Assembly (NCBI RefSeq): GCF_031458255.1
Contig: NZ_JAVDYC010000001.1
Coordinates: 7,015,001 to 7,079,000 of the forward strand
DNA from: Catenuloplanes niger
GTDB taxonomy: Bacteria > Actinomycetota > Actinomycetes > Mycobacteriales > Micromonosporaceae
Reading direction: 5' to 3'
DNA: 64,000 bases
Shown: piece after piece, positions 53,866 to 62,773 of the stretch
Position numbering within the stretch: position 1 is the first letter of the stretch
Layout of the letters: every line of letters starts with the position of its first letter
Translations under genes and position numbers: made by a program
The notes under the pieces: model-generated
What the model saw: the letters and a program-made list of their open reading frames with translations, nothing else
What the model was told of the DNA's origin: nothing
Databases searched by the model: none

Positions 53866-55161
53866 TCAGTGCGCCGGGGGAGCCGTCGGCGTGCCGGCAA
53901 GCCAGCTCCGGGTCAGCGGCAGGGCGTCGTGGCCGTCGGGGAGCGGGCGGATCGCGAGGATCTGGTTGACGCCGAGCCGGTCGGTCTCGAACGCGAGGGC
54001 GCAGGCGGCCATGTAGAGCCGCCATACCCGGGCGCGACCGGCGCCGGCCAGCGTCACCGCCTCGTCCCAGTGCGTCTCCAGGTTGGTCACCCAGGCGCGC
54101 AGCGTGAGCGCGTAGTGCGGGCGGAGCGCCTCCACGTCCCGGATCTCGAATCCGGCGTTCTCGATCAGGGTGGCGGTGACCGGCAGCGGCACCAGTTCGC
54201 CGTCCGGGAATACGTATCTGTTGATGAACGTGGGTTTGTCGCCGGTCGCGGCCGCGCTGGTGTGCCGGGCGCCGATCTGGTGGTTGAGCAGCCGGCCGCC
54301 GGGCCGCAGCAGGTGAAACAGGATCGCCGCGTACTCCGCGTAGGTGGCGGTGCCGACGTGTTCGGCCATGCCGACGCTGGAGATCGCGTCGAACCGCTCG
54401 GCGCCGATCTCGCGGTAGTCCTGCAAGCGGATCTCCACCAACTCGGTGAGCCCGGCCTCGGCGACCCGCTTGCGGGCCAGCTCCGCCTGCTCGCGCGAGA
54501 TGGTGACACCGACGACGGACACGCCGTAGTGACGTGCGGCGTGGACGGCCAGTGACCCCCAGCCACAGCCGACGACCAGCATCCGCTGACCGGGGCGCAG
54601 GCCGAGCTTGCGGCAGATGAGGTCCAGCTTGTCGTGCTGGGCCCGCTCCACCGTCGCGTCGGCGGACGGCCAGTACGCGCAGGAGTAAACCATCGACGGG
54701 CCCAGCACCAGGCGGTAGAAGTCGTTGCTGACGTCGTAGTGGTGGCTGATCGCGCCCCGATCCCGGCCGCGCGAGTGCCGCCGCCCGGACATCACGATCT
54801 CCTCGGGCGGGGGAGCGGGCTGCCGGCCGACGATGCCGAGGCTCATCGCTTCCCGCAGCAGCCGGACCGCGTTGACCTTCTCCTCGCGCCAGACCACCGA
54901 GGCGATCCGCAGCAGCACCTCATAGAGGTCACCGTCGACGTCGAGTTCACCGGCGACCCAGGCGCGGGCCAGACCGAGTTGGCTCGGCTGCCACAGCACC
55001 CGCCGCAGCGCCCGCTTGTCGCGGATCACGAGCGCGGGCGCGCCCGCCGGCCCGACCTCCGAGCCGTCCCAAGCCCGCAGCCGTATCGGCAGGTCCGGGG
55101 GGAGTACGGGGCGCAGCAGGGCGTGGAGCCGTTCCGCGGTCGACGGAGTCGCCGCGCTCAC
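53866..55161 (-). CDS. Cyclopropane-fatty-acyl-phospholipid-synthase-like methyltransferase
   Basis: 431 aa from a GTG (VSAATPSTAERL). An N-terminal domain (about 1-110) precedes a SAM methyltransferase domain with VVGCGWGSLAVHAARHYGV (about 195-215), HHYDVSNDFYRLVLGPSMVYSCAYW before it, SSVGMAEHVG and FINRYVFPDGEL. These are the hallmarks of enzymes that add a methylene group from SAM across a double bond of membrane phospholipid acyl chains. Length is slightly above the usual 380-420. Divergent from the DoxX gene. Confidence 0.93.
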   Translation of the reverse strand: MSAATPSTAERLHALLRPVLPPDLPIRLRAWDGSEVGPAGAPALVIRDKRALRRVLWQPSQLGLARAWVAGELDVDGDLYEVLLRIASVVWREEKVNAVRLLREAMSLGIVGRQPAPPPEEIVMSGRRHSRGRDRGAISHHYDVSNDFYRLVLGPSMVYSCAYWPSADATVERAQHDKLDLICRKLGLRPGQRMLVVGCGWGSLAVHAARHYGVSVVGVTISREQAELARKRVAEAGLTELVEIRLQDYREIGAERFDAISSVGMAEHVGTATYAEYAAILFHLLRPGGRLLNHQIGARHTSAAATGDKPTFINRYVFPDGELVPLPVTATLIENAGFEIRDVEALRPHYALTLRAWVTNLETHWDEAVTLAGAGRARVWRLYMAACALAFETDRLGVNQILAIRPLPDGHDALPLTRSWLAGTPTAPPAH

Positions 55162-55501
55162 GCCGCCGGCTCCGTCGTTGAAGCCGATATCGAGTTCTGC
55201 ACGGCCCGATGATCGAGTGCATCTCAGGGGCCGGCCAGCCCACCGTCGACATCGGGGACCGAGTGCCCCTGTGGGCTGCCCGAAAGTACACCGATCTCCG
55301 GCCCGAGACGTGTGAGCCGGCAGGCTGATGGGTGGCGCTGCCCGGGGCAGGTGCTCCTGGATTGACGCCAGGAAAGCCCCGTCCCGCAACCCGCCGTATG
55401 CGTCCCGCGCATGGTGGGCACGCGTCATCCGCGTTGCCGCCGGGGTGGGCGCCCGGCGCAGTCTTGGCCCGGACAACGCCGCATCGATCCGAGGGGCCTT
55501 C
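55162..55501. other. 340-bp divergent intergenic region
   Basis: Between the methyltransferase and DoxX genes. Open frames exist only as GC-driven artefacts. No promoter motif of the giant-gene type, hairpin or repeat is seen. Confidence 0.5.
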
Positions 55502-55948
55502 ATGAACAACCGTCTGTTCCGCGATATCGCTGTTCTCATCGCCCGTACCGTTCTCGGGGTGATCTTCATCGCCCACGGCTGGCAGATGTACGCCGGTATG
55601 GGCGTCGAGACGATGATTTCGAACTTCGGGCAGGCCGGGATTCCGCTGCCGGCTCTCGCCGTGTGGTTCGCGCTGATCGTGCAGATCATCGGCGGTGCCA
55701 TGCTGATCGCCGGACTCGCCGTGCAGGTGCTCGGCATCCTGCTGTGCCTCAACATGCTCGGCGCCGTCTGGTTCGTACACCTGGAGAACGGTCTGCTGGT
55801 TTCCGATGACGGCTACGAATTCGTGCTGACGCTCGCGGTGCTGTCGCTCCTGCTGAGCGCGATCGGGGCGGGCGCATTCAGCCTGGACCGGTTCATCGTG
55901 CCGCGACTGACCGCTCTGCGCCCGTCCGCCGAGCGCGTTCCCGGCTGA
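55502..55948 (+). CDS. DoxX-family membrane protein
   Basis: 148 aa with four hydrophobic helices. ARTVLGVIFIAHGWQM near the N-terminus is the typical DoxX opening, followed by GIPLPALAVWFALIVQIIGGAMLIAGL and VLGILLCLNMLGAVWFVHLENG. Members of the family are linked to redox and thiol balance in membranes, but the job here is unknown. Confidence 0.9.
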   Translation: MNNRLFRDIAVLIARTVLGVIFIAHGWQMYAGMGVETMISNFGQAGIPLPALAVWFALIVQIIGGAMLIAGLAVQVLGILLCLNMLGAVWFVHLENGLLVSDDGYEFVLTLAVLSLLLSAIGAGAFSLDRFIVPRLTALRPSAERVPG

Positions 55949-56080
55949 CGGGGCCGGTCCCGAGGGGCCCGGTGTCCGGGTACGAGGGTTGCCTGCCTGA
56001 TCCGGTTGCGGTGCCGATCGTGCCCACTGGCGACGAGCGAGGTCGCGGCGGACGGCCACAGGATCCGCCCGGCCGTGGTG

Positions 56081-56755
56081 TCAGCTGATCACGAACTGGT
56101 CGAGGTCGACCGAGGGCTCGGTGGCGTGGAACAGGCGGATCTCGGTGTCGCCGACCGGCAGGTCGATCGGGATGGTGACGGTGGCCGGGTCGAGCCAGCT
56201 GTCGTTGCCGGCCAGCGTCAGCGAGACCTTCTCGCCGTTGTTGACGATGATGTCCAGCGGTCGCGCGCCGCCGCCGCAGGTGTAGTGGATCGTCAGGTTC
56301 CGGCGCCCGCCCACGGTCACGCCGCGCACGTGCACGGTCAGCGCCTGCCCCTGCCCGAGATACTGGATGCGGCTGCCGGACGCGCAGGTCGGGCAGTCGA
56401 TCGCCTCGACCCGGAAGCGCTCGTTCGCCGGATCCGTCGCCGCGATCCGGATCGTCGTGAACGTGGGCGGCGGCGGGGCCGAGGACCGCGGCGGGGGCGC
56501 GGGCGTGGCGGAGGACGGCGACGGCGACGGCGTCGGTGACTGCCCGAAACCCTGCTCGCCGGACGGGGACGCGGACGGCGACGGGGCCGCGGACGCCGTG
56601 GCGGGCGCCGGAGCCGGGGACGGCGCCGCCACCGGCGTGCCAAGATCAAGATCAGGATCCGAGACCAGCGAGGGTACGGCGAGCGTGGTGGCCAGCACGG
56701 CCGCGGCCAGCGTCCCGATCGCCCACCAGCTCCGCTCCGGGGCCGCCGCGCTCAT
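56081..56755 (-). CDS. Membrane-anchored protein with CBM35-like domain
   Basis: 224 aa. One N-terminal helix (WWAIGTLAAAVLATTLAVPSL) leads to a Pro/Ser/Ala-rich linker (about 40-100). The C-terminal beta domain has NLTIHYTCGGGARPLDIIVNNG, a Trp at SWLDP, and DTEIRLFHATEPSVDLDQFVIS, the pattern of carbohydrate-binding families 6/35. Cys pairs (CPTC) are present. The ATG overlaps the stop of the response regulator by 4 bases, so it is the last gene of the two-component operon and may act with its sensor at the cell wall. Confidence 0.82.
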   Translation of the reverse strand: MSAAAPERSWWAIGTLAAAVLATTLAVPSLVSDPDLDLGTPVAAPSPAPAPATASAAPSPSASPSGEQGFGQSPTPSPSPSSATPAPPPRSSAPPPPTFTTIRIAATDPANERFRVEAIDCPTCASGSRIQYLGQGQALTVHVRGVTVGGRRNLTIHYTCGGGARPLDIIVNNGEKVSLTLAGNDSWLDPATVTIPIDLPVGDTEIRLFHATEPSVDLDQFVIS

Positions 56756-57411
56756 CGCCAGCCCTGCCAGCGGGCCACGGCCTCGGTCCGGTTCGTCACG
56801 CCGAGCTTCGCGAACAGCTTGTTCAGGTGGTTCTTCACGGTCTTCTCACTGACCGCCATCCGCTGCCCGATCGCCGCGTTCGACAGCCCGCCGGCCAGCA
56901 GCGTCATCACCTCGCGCTCGCGTACCGTCAGCTGGAACGAGTGCCGGGCCGCGCGCTGTCGTTCCGCGCGCGCCGCCGCCTCCTGCTCCCGGGCGAACGC
57001 CTCGCGCATCGCGTTGGCCGCGATGTTCGCCGCGGTCGGCGTCAGCCAGCCCTGCCCGGCCGCGACCGCGTGCACCGCGCGCAGCAGGTCCGGCGGGTCG
57101 AACTGGCCGTAGACCAGGTAGCCGCGGGCGCCGCCGCGCAGCATCGGCGCGATCAGTTCCGGTTCCGCGGACCCGGTCAGCACCAGCACGTTGGAGTGTT
57201 GCGAGATCTCGGAGATGACGGAGAGGCCGTCCGCGACCGGCATGCGGTAGTCCAGCAGCGTGACCCGCGGCCGGTGGCGGATCGCGGCGGCCAGCCCGGC
57301 CCGCCCGTTGCCGGCCTCGGCCACCACCGCCACCGTGCCGTCCGCCTCCAGCAGCGGGCGCAGCGTCGCCCGTACCGTCGGGTTGTCGTCGACGATGACC
57401 ACGGTGATCAT
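56752..57411 (-). CDS. LuxR-type response regulator
   Basis: 219 aa. Receiver: acidic pair at 8-9, phospho-acceptor Asp54 (LLDYRMP), Thr in VLTGSAEP. The usual receiver Lys seems replaced (YLVYGQFD). LuxR domain: LTVREREVMTLLAGGLSNAAIGQRMAVSEKTVKNHLNKLF. It overlaps the kinase stop by 4 bases, so the two are coupled. Confidence 0.92.
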   Translation of the reverse strand: MITVVIVDDNPTVRATLRPLLEADGTVAVVAEAGNGRAGLAAAIRHRPRVTLLDYRMPVADGLSVISEISQHSNVLVLTGSAEPELIAPMLRGGARGYLVYGQFDPPDLLRAVHAVAAGQGWLTPTAANIAANAMREAFAREQEAAARAERQRAARHSFQLTVREREVMTLLAGGLSNAAIGQRMAVSEKTVKNHLNKLFAKLGVTNRTEAVARWQGWR

Positions 57412-58604
57412 GTGATGGATCCTGCCAGGGGCACGGAGACGTGCACGCTGGTGCCCCGGCCCGGCCGGGTGGTCACCTCGATGCTGCCGCCGATCGTGCG
57501 CGCCCGCTCCGCCATGCCGACGATCCCGTGGTGGCCGAGGTCCTGCAGCGTGAGCAGGTCGCCGGACATGGTGAAGCCGTCGCCGTCGTCGCGCACGGTG
57601 AGCGTCACCGCGCGCCCGCGCCGGGTCAGCGCCAGCGTGACCGTGACCCGGCGGGCGTTCGCGTGCCGTTCGATGTTGGTCAGCGCCTCGTGCGCGATCC
57701 GGGTCAGCTCGTAGCGGACCGGGACCGGCAGGTCGGCCACGTGCACCTGCGCGCCGGTGTCGATGCCGGTCCGTGCGGAGAACCGGCCGCAGAGCCGGTC
57801 CAGCGTCACGTCCAGCGCCTCGTCCGGCGAGTCCAGGCGCAGGCCTTCGAGCAGCTCCCGGGCCTGGAGGCTGGCCGCGGCCGCGCCCTCGGAGATCGCG
57901 CCGGCCAGCTGCTCGGCCAGCGCGGGCTGGCGGCGCACCGACCCGGGCAGCGCGACCGCGGCCAGTGACATGCCGCGCAGCGTCTTCGCCACCGAGTCGT
58001 GCAGCTCGCGGGCGAGCCGGGCGCGTTCCAGCGCGGCCGCGTCCCGCTGCGCGATCGCGACCCGTTGCAGGTTGAGCCGCATCTGCCGGACCAGCGCCCG
58101 GGTCGCGACCGCGGCGGCCAGGCCGGCCAGCACGCCCGCGACCGGCGCCGCGATCAGGTAGACCGCGACCGCCGCGTCCGGGTCCGTCTCGCGCAGGATG
58201 GTCACGCAGACCGCGAAGCCCTGCGCCGCCTGCGCCGCCCACAGCGGCCACGCGGCCGCGCCGAGCAGCACCCCGGCCAGCGCGGCGGACCCGGCCGCGT
58301 GCACGAAGTAGGGCACGCCGCCGCGGCTGAGCGCCAGCACCGCGACCAGCAGTACCGCCTCCGCCGCCAGGATCGCCACCGGGTGCGAGACCACGCGCGG
58401 CCACCGGGTCAGCACCGCGACCTGCACCGCGGACCCGGCCAGCAGGAGCGTGATCAGCACCACCAGCCGGTACGGATGCTCGTCCGCGACCGCCAGTCCG
58501 GCCGCGGCCGTGGCCACGGTGAGCAGGGCCCGGCCCAGCAGAACGGCGCGTCCGAGCGCCGCCGCGACGACGGGCTCGACGCGCCCGTCAGCGGAATCGG
58601 TCAC
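57408..58604 (-). CDS. NarL-type sensor histidine kinase
   Basis: 398 aa from a GTG (VTDSADGRVEP). Six or so hydrophobic helices fill the first 170 residues, with almost no outer loop, so the signal is probably sensed in or at the membrane. The HisKA_3 box is RARLARELHDSVAKTLRGMSLAA (His near 200). The HATPase domain has RIAHEALTNIERHANARRV, DDGDGF and GHHGIVGMAERARTIGG. Upstream of its regulator in the same operon. Confidence 0.92.
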   Translation of the reverse strand: MTDSADGRVEPVVAAALGRAVLLGRALLTVATAAAGLAVADEHPYRLVVLITLLLAGSAVQVAVLTRWPRVVSHPVAILAAEAVLLVAVLALSRGGVPYFVHAAGSAALAGVLLGAAAWPLWAAQAAQGFAVCVTILRETDPDAAVAVYLIAAPVAGVLAGLAAAVATRALVRQMRLNLQRVAIAQRDAAALERARLARELHDSVAKTLRGMSLAAVALPGSVRRQPALAEQLAGAISEGAAAASLQARELLEGLRLDSPDEALDVTLDRLCGRFSARTGIDTGAQVHVADLPVPVRYELTRIAHEALTNIERHANARRVTVTLALTRRGRAVTLTVRDDGDGFTMSGDLLTLQDLGHHGIVGMAERARTIGGSIEVTTRPGRGTSVHVSVPLAGSIT

Positions 58605-58787
58605 GGAGCGGCCTCGCCAAGTGGGAAGGGATCGCCCTCGCGGGCGGCCCACACAGTAACCGAAATCGGGGCGGGGCGGGAAGTTTCCGGTTTCTGGGTC
58701 TTAAGGCCTAACCCGGTACGGCCGGGGAGCGCTTACCGTACCGGCGGCCGCAAGGCCTCTATGCCTGCTTTCTTGGGGGAGTGACCC

Positions 58788-60356
58788 GTGTCGTACACGT
58801 TTACGAAGTTCCGCGAGGCGGACGAGCGCCCGTCGCGGTTCGGCCGCCTGGGCCGGTGGGTCCGCGGCCACCGCACGATGGCCGCGACCGCCGCCGGCAT
58901 CACGCTGGTCGCGGCCGGTGCCGCCGCGGTCGCGGGCGTGCCGCTGGCCGACGCCGCCACCAACAACGAACCCGCGCCGCCCGGTGCGATCCGCGCCGCC
59001 GCGTTCACCGCGCAGTCCGGCGCGCAGACCGAGGGCACCAACGACGCCGGCGGCGGCAAGAACGTCGGCTGGCTGGCCGGCGGCGACTGGCTGCGCTTCG
59101 ACGGCGTCGACCTGGGCGCCGCGGGCTCGGTCACCACCTCGGTCCGGATCGCGGCCGCGCACGCGGACCGTCCCGGCAGCGTCGAGGTCCGCACCGGCTC
59201 GGCGACCGGCCCGCTGCTCGCCACGGTCCCGGTCACCGCGACCGGCGGCTGGCAGAGCTGGAACACGCGCACCGCGACCGGCACCTCGCCCGGCGGCAAG
59301 CAGGACGTGTTCCTGGTGCTGAAGGCGGACCACAAGCACGACTTCGTGAACCTGAACTGGTTCGCGTTCTCCGGCGCCGGCGCGGCCCCGTCCACGTCCA
59401 CCGGGGCGTCGCCCTCCACCGCCGCGTCCGCCGCGCCGTCCGCGAGCACGCCGGGCCAGCCCGCGCCGTCCACCTCGTCCTCGTCCGCCGCGCCGGCGCC
59501 GGCCACCGGCTGGGTGCCGGTCGACCAGGCGGCCTGGAAGGCGCAGCTGGACGCGTTCGACAAGACCGTGGCGCAGAAGCCGCCGGCCGGCCGGGGCCGC
59601 AACCCCGAGTTCAACGCGACCTGCACGTTCAGCCACATGGCGCCGAACGACCCGATCGTCTTCCCGAACCTGCCGGGCGCGTCGCACATGCACTCGTTCT
59701 TCGGCAACCGGGCCACGGACGCGAACACCACGACCGAGAGCCTGTTCCGGGCCAAGGACACCACCTGTGAGCCGGGCGAGGACTTCTCCGCGTACTGGAT
59801 GCCGACGCTCTACGTCGACGGCAAGCCCGTCCAGTCGAACATGTTCATCGTCTACTACGGCTCGCTGATGTCGGACACCACCAAGGTCGTCCCGATGCCG
59901 AACGGCCTGCGGCTGCTGCACGGCGACGCGAAGAAGCAGGTCAACACGCCGGTCGGCGCGCAGAACCAGTTCTACTGCTCCGGCGGCCCGCTGGACGGCG
60001 TCGGCCGCAGCGCGGACGGCAACTTCCCGATCTGCGGCGACGGCGGCACCGTGCACTTCACCATGCGGTTCGCCGACTGCTGGGACGGCAAGCACCTGGA
60101 CAGCCCGAACCACAAGGACCACCTGACCAACGGCTTCAACGACACCTGCCCGCCGAGCCACCCGGTCCGGATCCCGGCCGTCACGCTGTCGATCTACTTC
60201 CCGACCTCGGGCGGCAAGGACATGAAGCTCTCCTCCGGCCTCGCCTCCTCGATGCACGCGGACGCGTTCTTCGCCTGGGACGTCCCGGCCATGAACCAGC
60301 GCGTCAAGAACTGCATCCACCAGGCGGTCGCCTGCAAGAGCAACGGCGACTTCTAG
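58788..60356 (+). CDS. Secreted CBM plus DUF1996 protein
   Basis: 522 aa from a GTG behind GGGGGAG. After a basic head, a signal segment (about 32-56, AATAAGITLVAAGAAAVAGVP) precedes a carbohydrate-binding module (about 70-192; GGGKNVGWLAGGDWLRFDGVDLG, FVNLNWFAFSG). A Ser/Ala/Pro linker follows (about 195-240). The DUF1996 domain (about 258-510) has TFSHMAPNDPIVFPNLPG, HMHSFFGN, YWMPTLY and CWDGKHLDSPNHKDHL. The catalytic activity of DUF1996 is not established; a polysaccharide is the likely ligand. A strong terminator follows. Confidence 0.92.
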   Translation: MSYTFTKFREADERPSRFGRLGRWVRGHRTMAATAAGITLVAAGAAAVAGVPLADAATNNEPAPPGAIRAAAFTAQSGAQTEGTNDAGGGKNVGWLAGGDWLRFDGVDLGAAGSVTTSVRIAAAHADRPGSVEVRTGSATGPLLATVPVTATGGWQSWNTRTATGTSPGGKQDVFLVLKADHKHDFVNLNWFAFSGAGAAPSTSTGASPSTAASAAPSASTPGQPAPSTSSSSAAPAPATGWVPVDQAAWKAQLDAFDKTVAQKPPAGRGRNPEFNATCTFSHMAPNDPIVFPNLPGASHMHSFFGNRATDANTTTESLFRAKDTTCEPGEDFSAYWMPTLYVDGKPVQSNMFIVYYGSLMSDTTKVVPMPNGLRLLHGDAKKQVNTPVGAQNQFYCSGGPLDGVGRSADGNFPICGDGGTVHFTMRFADCWDGKHLDSPNHKDHLTNGFNDTCPPSHPVRIPAVTLSIYFPTSGGKDMKLSSGLASSMHADAFFAWDVPAMNQRVKNCIHQAVACKSNGDF

Positions 60357-60365
60357 AGGATCGAT

Positions 60366-60410
60366 GACATCGGCCGGTACGGGGTGTGGTCACCCGTACC
60401 GGCCGATGTC
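60366..60410 (+). terminator. Strong hairpin terminator
   Basis: Long near-perfect stem GACATCGGCCGGTACGGG / CCCGTACCGGCCGATGTC with a short loop and one bulge, 10 nt after the DUF1996 gene. It can also serve the minus-strand fragment. Confidence 0.9.
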
Positions 60411-60413
60411 CTG

Positions 60414-60640
60414 TCAGCCCGTGATCAGGCGCTCGATCCGGTCGACGGCGTCGTGCGCGGCGTAGACCTCCGCGATGCGCCGCACGTTGGCGCGGATCTC
60501 CTCGTCGGTCAGCAGCGTGCGAACCGCCTCGGCGACCGCCTCCGGCGACGGGGTCGCGGTGCCCAGGTCCACGCCGAGGCGGTGGTGGGCGACCCGGGCC
60601 GCGTTGGCCGGCTTGTCCTCGGTGACGCCGGGCAGATCGA
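60414..60640 (-). pseudogene. C-terminal fragment of a family-1 glycosyltransferase
   Basis: The last 75 or so codons read LPGVTEDKPANAARVAHHRL, then GVDLGTATPSPEAVAEAVRTLL and a helical end (YAAHDAVDRIERLITG). This is the UDP/TDP-sugar-binding tail of macrolide-type glycosyltransferases. The rest of the gene is missing; homology ends at about 60640, where an unrelated fragment starts on the other strand. Confidence 0.75.
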
Positions 60641-61301
60641 CCTGATCCGCCGCGTGGCGCCGGACGCGGCACTGCTGGTCACGTCCGACCGGCGGCTCCC
60701 CGGGCCGGGGGACATGCGGTGGGTGCACCTCGGTGGGCTGTCCGCGTCGGACAGTGCCGACCTGTTCGCCGCCATCGCCGGCGCGGACCGCGCGGCCGCC
60801 GAGCCGGACGCGGTGGTCCGCTTCCTCGGCCTGTGCGGCGGCTACCCGCTCGGCATCCGGCTGTGCGCCAACCGGGTCCGGAACCGGCCGCAGTGGACGA
60901 TCGCGGCGATCGTGGAGTGGCTGACGGCGGAGATGGCCGACCCGTACGGCGCCGCGCACCACGACTGCGTGGTCGCCACCGCCCGGATCGCCCGCGCCTA
61001 CGGGGAACTCGACCCGCTGCCCGCCCGGCTGCTGCGGGTCACCGGCGTGCTGCCGTCGCCGGACGTCTCCGCGCCGGAGCTCGCCGCGCTGCTCGGCGTG
61101 CCCGCGCCCCGGGTCGCCCTCGTTCCGGAGGCGCTCGCCGACGTCTCGCTGCTGGCCGACGCCGGCGACGGGCACCGCTACCGGCCGGCGAATCCGCTGG
61201 TGCGGTCGCTCGCCGAACGCGTCGCGTACGCGGTCGACGGTGAGGACGCGATCGCGGCGTGGCGGGACGCCGCACGGGGGCTCTCCGGCGTGGCCGCCTG
61301 A
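60640..61301 (+). pseudogene. 3' fragment of an NB-ARC-type ATPase regulator
   Basis: About 220 codons: AALLVTSDRRLPGPGDMRWVHLGGLSASD (sensor strand and sugar of the NB-ARC ATPase), GGYPLGIRLCANRV (the GxP motif) and winged-helix-like ARIARAYGELDPLPARLLRVTG. The Walker A part and any DNA-binding head are missing because the sequence joins a glycosyltransferase fragment at about 60640. It resembles the ATPase half of SARP or similar regulators. Confidence 0.7.
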
Positions 61302-61322
61302 TTTCCCGGTCCGGCCGTTTTT

Positions 61323-61350
61323 CGTGAACCCGCGCGTCTTCCAGCACGTT
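61323..61350 (+). promoter_or_regulatory. Variant ECF-type promoter before the F5/8C gene
   Basis: GAACC at 61326-61330, 16 nt, CGTT at 61347-61350, ending 54 nt before the ATG at 61405. Same geometry as the giant-gene promoters, with T instead of C at the last position. Confidence 0.55.
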
Positions 61351-61404
61351 TATGTGGCGATCGTCCGGCGGAGCCGATCAACGCGTGACAGGGGAGCCGA
61401 ACAC

Positions 61405-62658
61405 ATGGACAAGCCCGAACGGGAGCCGAACGCGAGCGGAGGCTACGCGCTGCCCGGCGGCCCGGGGAGCTCCGGCGGCCATCCGCGGCCACCGGCGCGG
61501 CGCGCGATCGTGCTGCGCGGGCTGCCACCGTACGACGGCGACGACGAGCCGGCCGAGGGCCCCGACCTGGTGCCGGTCCGCGAGACCTACCAGGAGCTGG
61601 AGATGCCCCGCCGGCCGGACCCGGGCCCGGAGGCGAGCCAGAGCCAGGAGTTGCCGCACTGGCCGGCCTCGGCCGTGCCCCGCCCGGTCTCCCCGCCCGT
61701 GCCACCGTCGCAACCGGTCCCGTCGCAGTCGGTCCCGGCCTCGCCGGCCGGGGCGCCGCCGGTGCCGGTGCCGCTGCCGCCGCGCTGGGACGCGCGGGAC
61801 GAGACGGTCGCGCTGCCCCGCCCGGTCTCCCCGGCCCAGCCGGTGCCGGCCGGGGAGGAGACCGAGGAGATGCGGGTCGCGCCGCTCGCACCCGCGCCGC
61901 GCTCGACGGAACGGCACCGCCCGTGGCTGCTGTCGCTCGCCGTGGCCGCCACGGTCGGCCTGATCGGCGCCGGTGTCGCGCTGGTGCCGCTGATCGGCCA
62001 GGGCCAGGCCGGCACCGGCGAGCCGAGCTCCGCGCCCGAGCCGCCGCCCGGCTTCGCGCTGCCCCCGGCCGAGATACCGCTGCTCCCCGCGTCCGCGTCG
62101 GCGCCGGTGAGCGCGTCCGCCTCCGCCTCGCCGTCCGCCAGCGCCTCGCCGTCCCCGTCACCTACCGGCTCGCCGGTCGCGTCCGTCCCGGCGGCGGCAC
62201 CACCGCCGGCCACCACCGGCTCCCCGGCCCGGTCCGCCGGCACCACCGCGCCGGCCGGCCGGGTGAACAGCGGCAACGCCAACATCGCCCAGGGCCGGGC
62301 GGCCGGTGCGTCCAGCCAGGAGGGTGCGGCGTGGACCGCGTCCGCCGCGGTCGACGGCGACATGACGTCCCGCTGGAGCAGCCAGCCCGGCGACCCGCAG
62401 TGGATCACCGTGGACCTGGGTGAACTGTGGCAGCTCAACACGATCACGCTGTACTGGGAGCACGCGTACGCCACCGCGTACCGGGTCGAGACGTCCCGCG
62501 ACGGCGTCACCTGGACCGCCGTCTACAGCACCACCAGCGGTGGCGGCGGCACCGTGCTGATCCCGGCCGGCACCGCACCGGCCCGCTACGTGCGGATGAC
62601 CGGCACCGCCCGCAACACCCAGTACGGCTACAGCCTCTTCGAGATCCAGGTGCGCTGA
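61405..62658 (+). CDS. Single-pass membrane protein with F5/8 type C domain
   Basis: 417 aa from an ATG behind AGGGGAG; longer in-frame starts would include the promoter. The first 170 residues are a Pro-rich cytoplasmic part. One helix (about 173-196, LLSLAVAATVGLIGAGVALVPL) follows, then a Pro/Ser/Ala linker with repeated SASASPS. The C-terminal domain (about 290-417) has NIAQGRAAGASSQEG, AAVDGDMTSRWSSQPGDPQW, ITVDLGELWQLNTITLYWE and YVRMTGTARNTQYGYSLFEI, a discoidin/CBM32 fold that binds sugars on the outside. Confidence 0.88.
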   Translation: MDKPEREPNASGGYALPGGPGSSGGHPRPPARRAIVLRGLPPYDGDDEPAEGPDLVPVRETYQELEMPRRPDPGPEASQSQELPHWPASAVPRPVSPPVPPSQPVPSQSVPASPAGAPPVPVPLPPRWDARDETVALPRPVSPAQPVPAGEETEEMRVAPLAPAPRSTERHRPWLLSLAVAATVGLIGAGVALVPLIGQGQAGTGEPSSAPEPPPGFALPPAEIPLLPASASAPVSASASASPSASASPSPSPTGSPVASVPAAAPPPATTGSPARSAGTTAPAGRVNSGNANIAQGRAAGASSQEGAAWTASAAVDGDMTSRWSSQPGDPQWITVDLGELWQLNTITLYWEHAYATAYRVETSRDGVTWTAVYSTTSGGGGTVLIPAGTAPARYVRMTGTARNTQYGYSLFEIQVR

Positions 62659-62697
62659 CCGCCCGGGCCGGGCCGCCGATGTGACCACCCCGATTTC

Positions 62698-62725
62698 CGT
62701 GAACGGATCCGCCGACCGCCTCGTT
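62698..62725 (+). promoter_or_regulatory. Variant ECF-type promoter before the LAL-type gene
   Basis: GTGAAC with GAAC at 62701-62704, 17 nt, CGTT at 62722-62725, ending 48 nt before the GTG at 62774. The fifth -35 base is G rather than C. Confidence 0.5.
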
Positions 62726-62773
62726 TGCAAGGCACGGCCGGCGGGGTGTGCCGGCCACGGACGGGGGTGCGGC

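Noticed and set aside
55328-55501. N-terminal extension of the DoxX frame
   Set aside because: The added residues are not membrane-like, and the ATG at 55502 gives the typical DoxX beginning.
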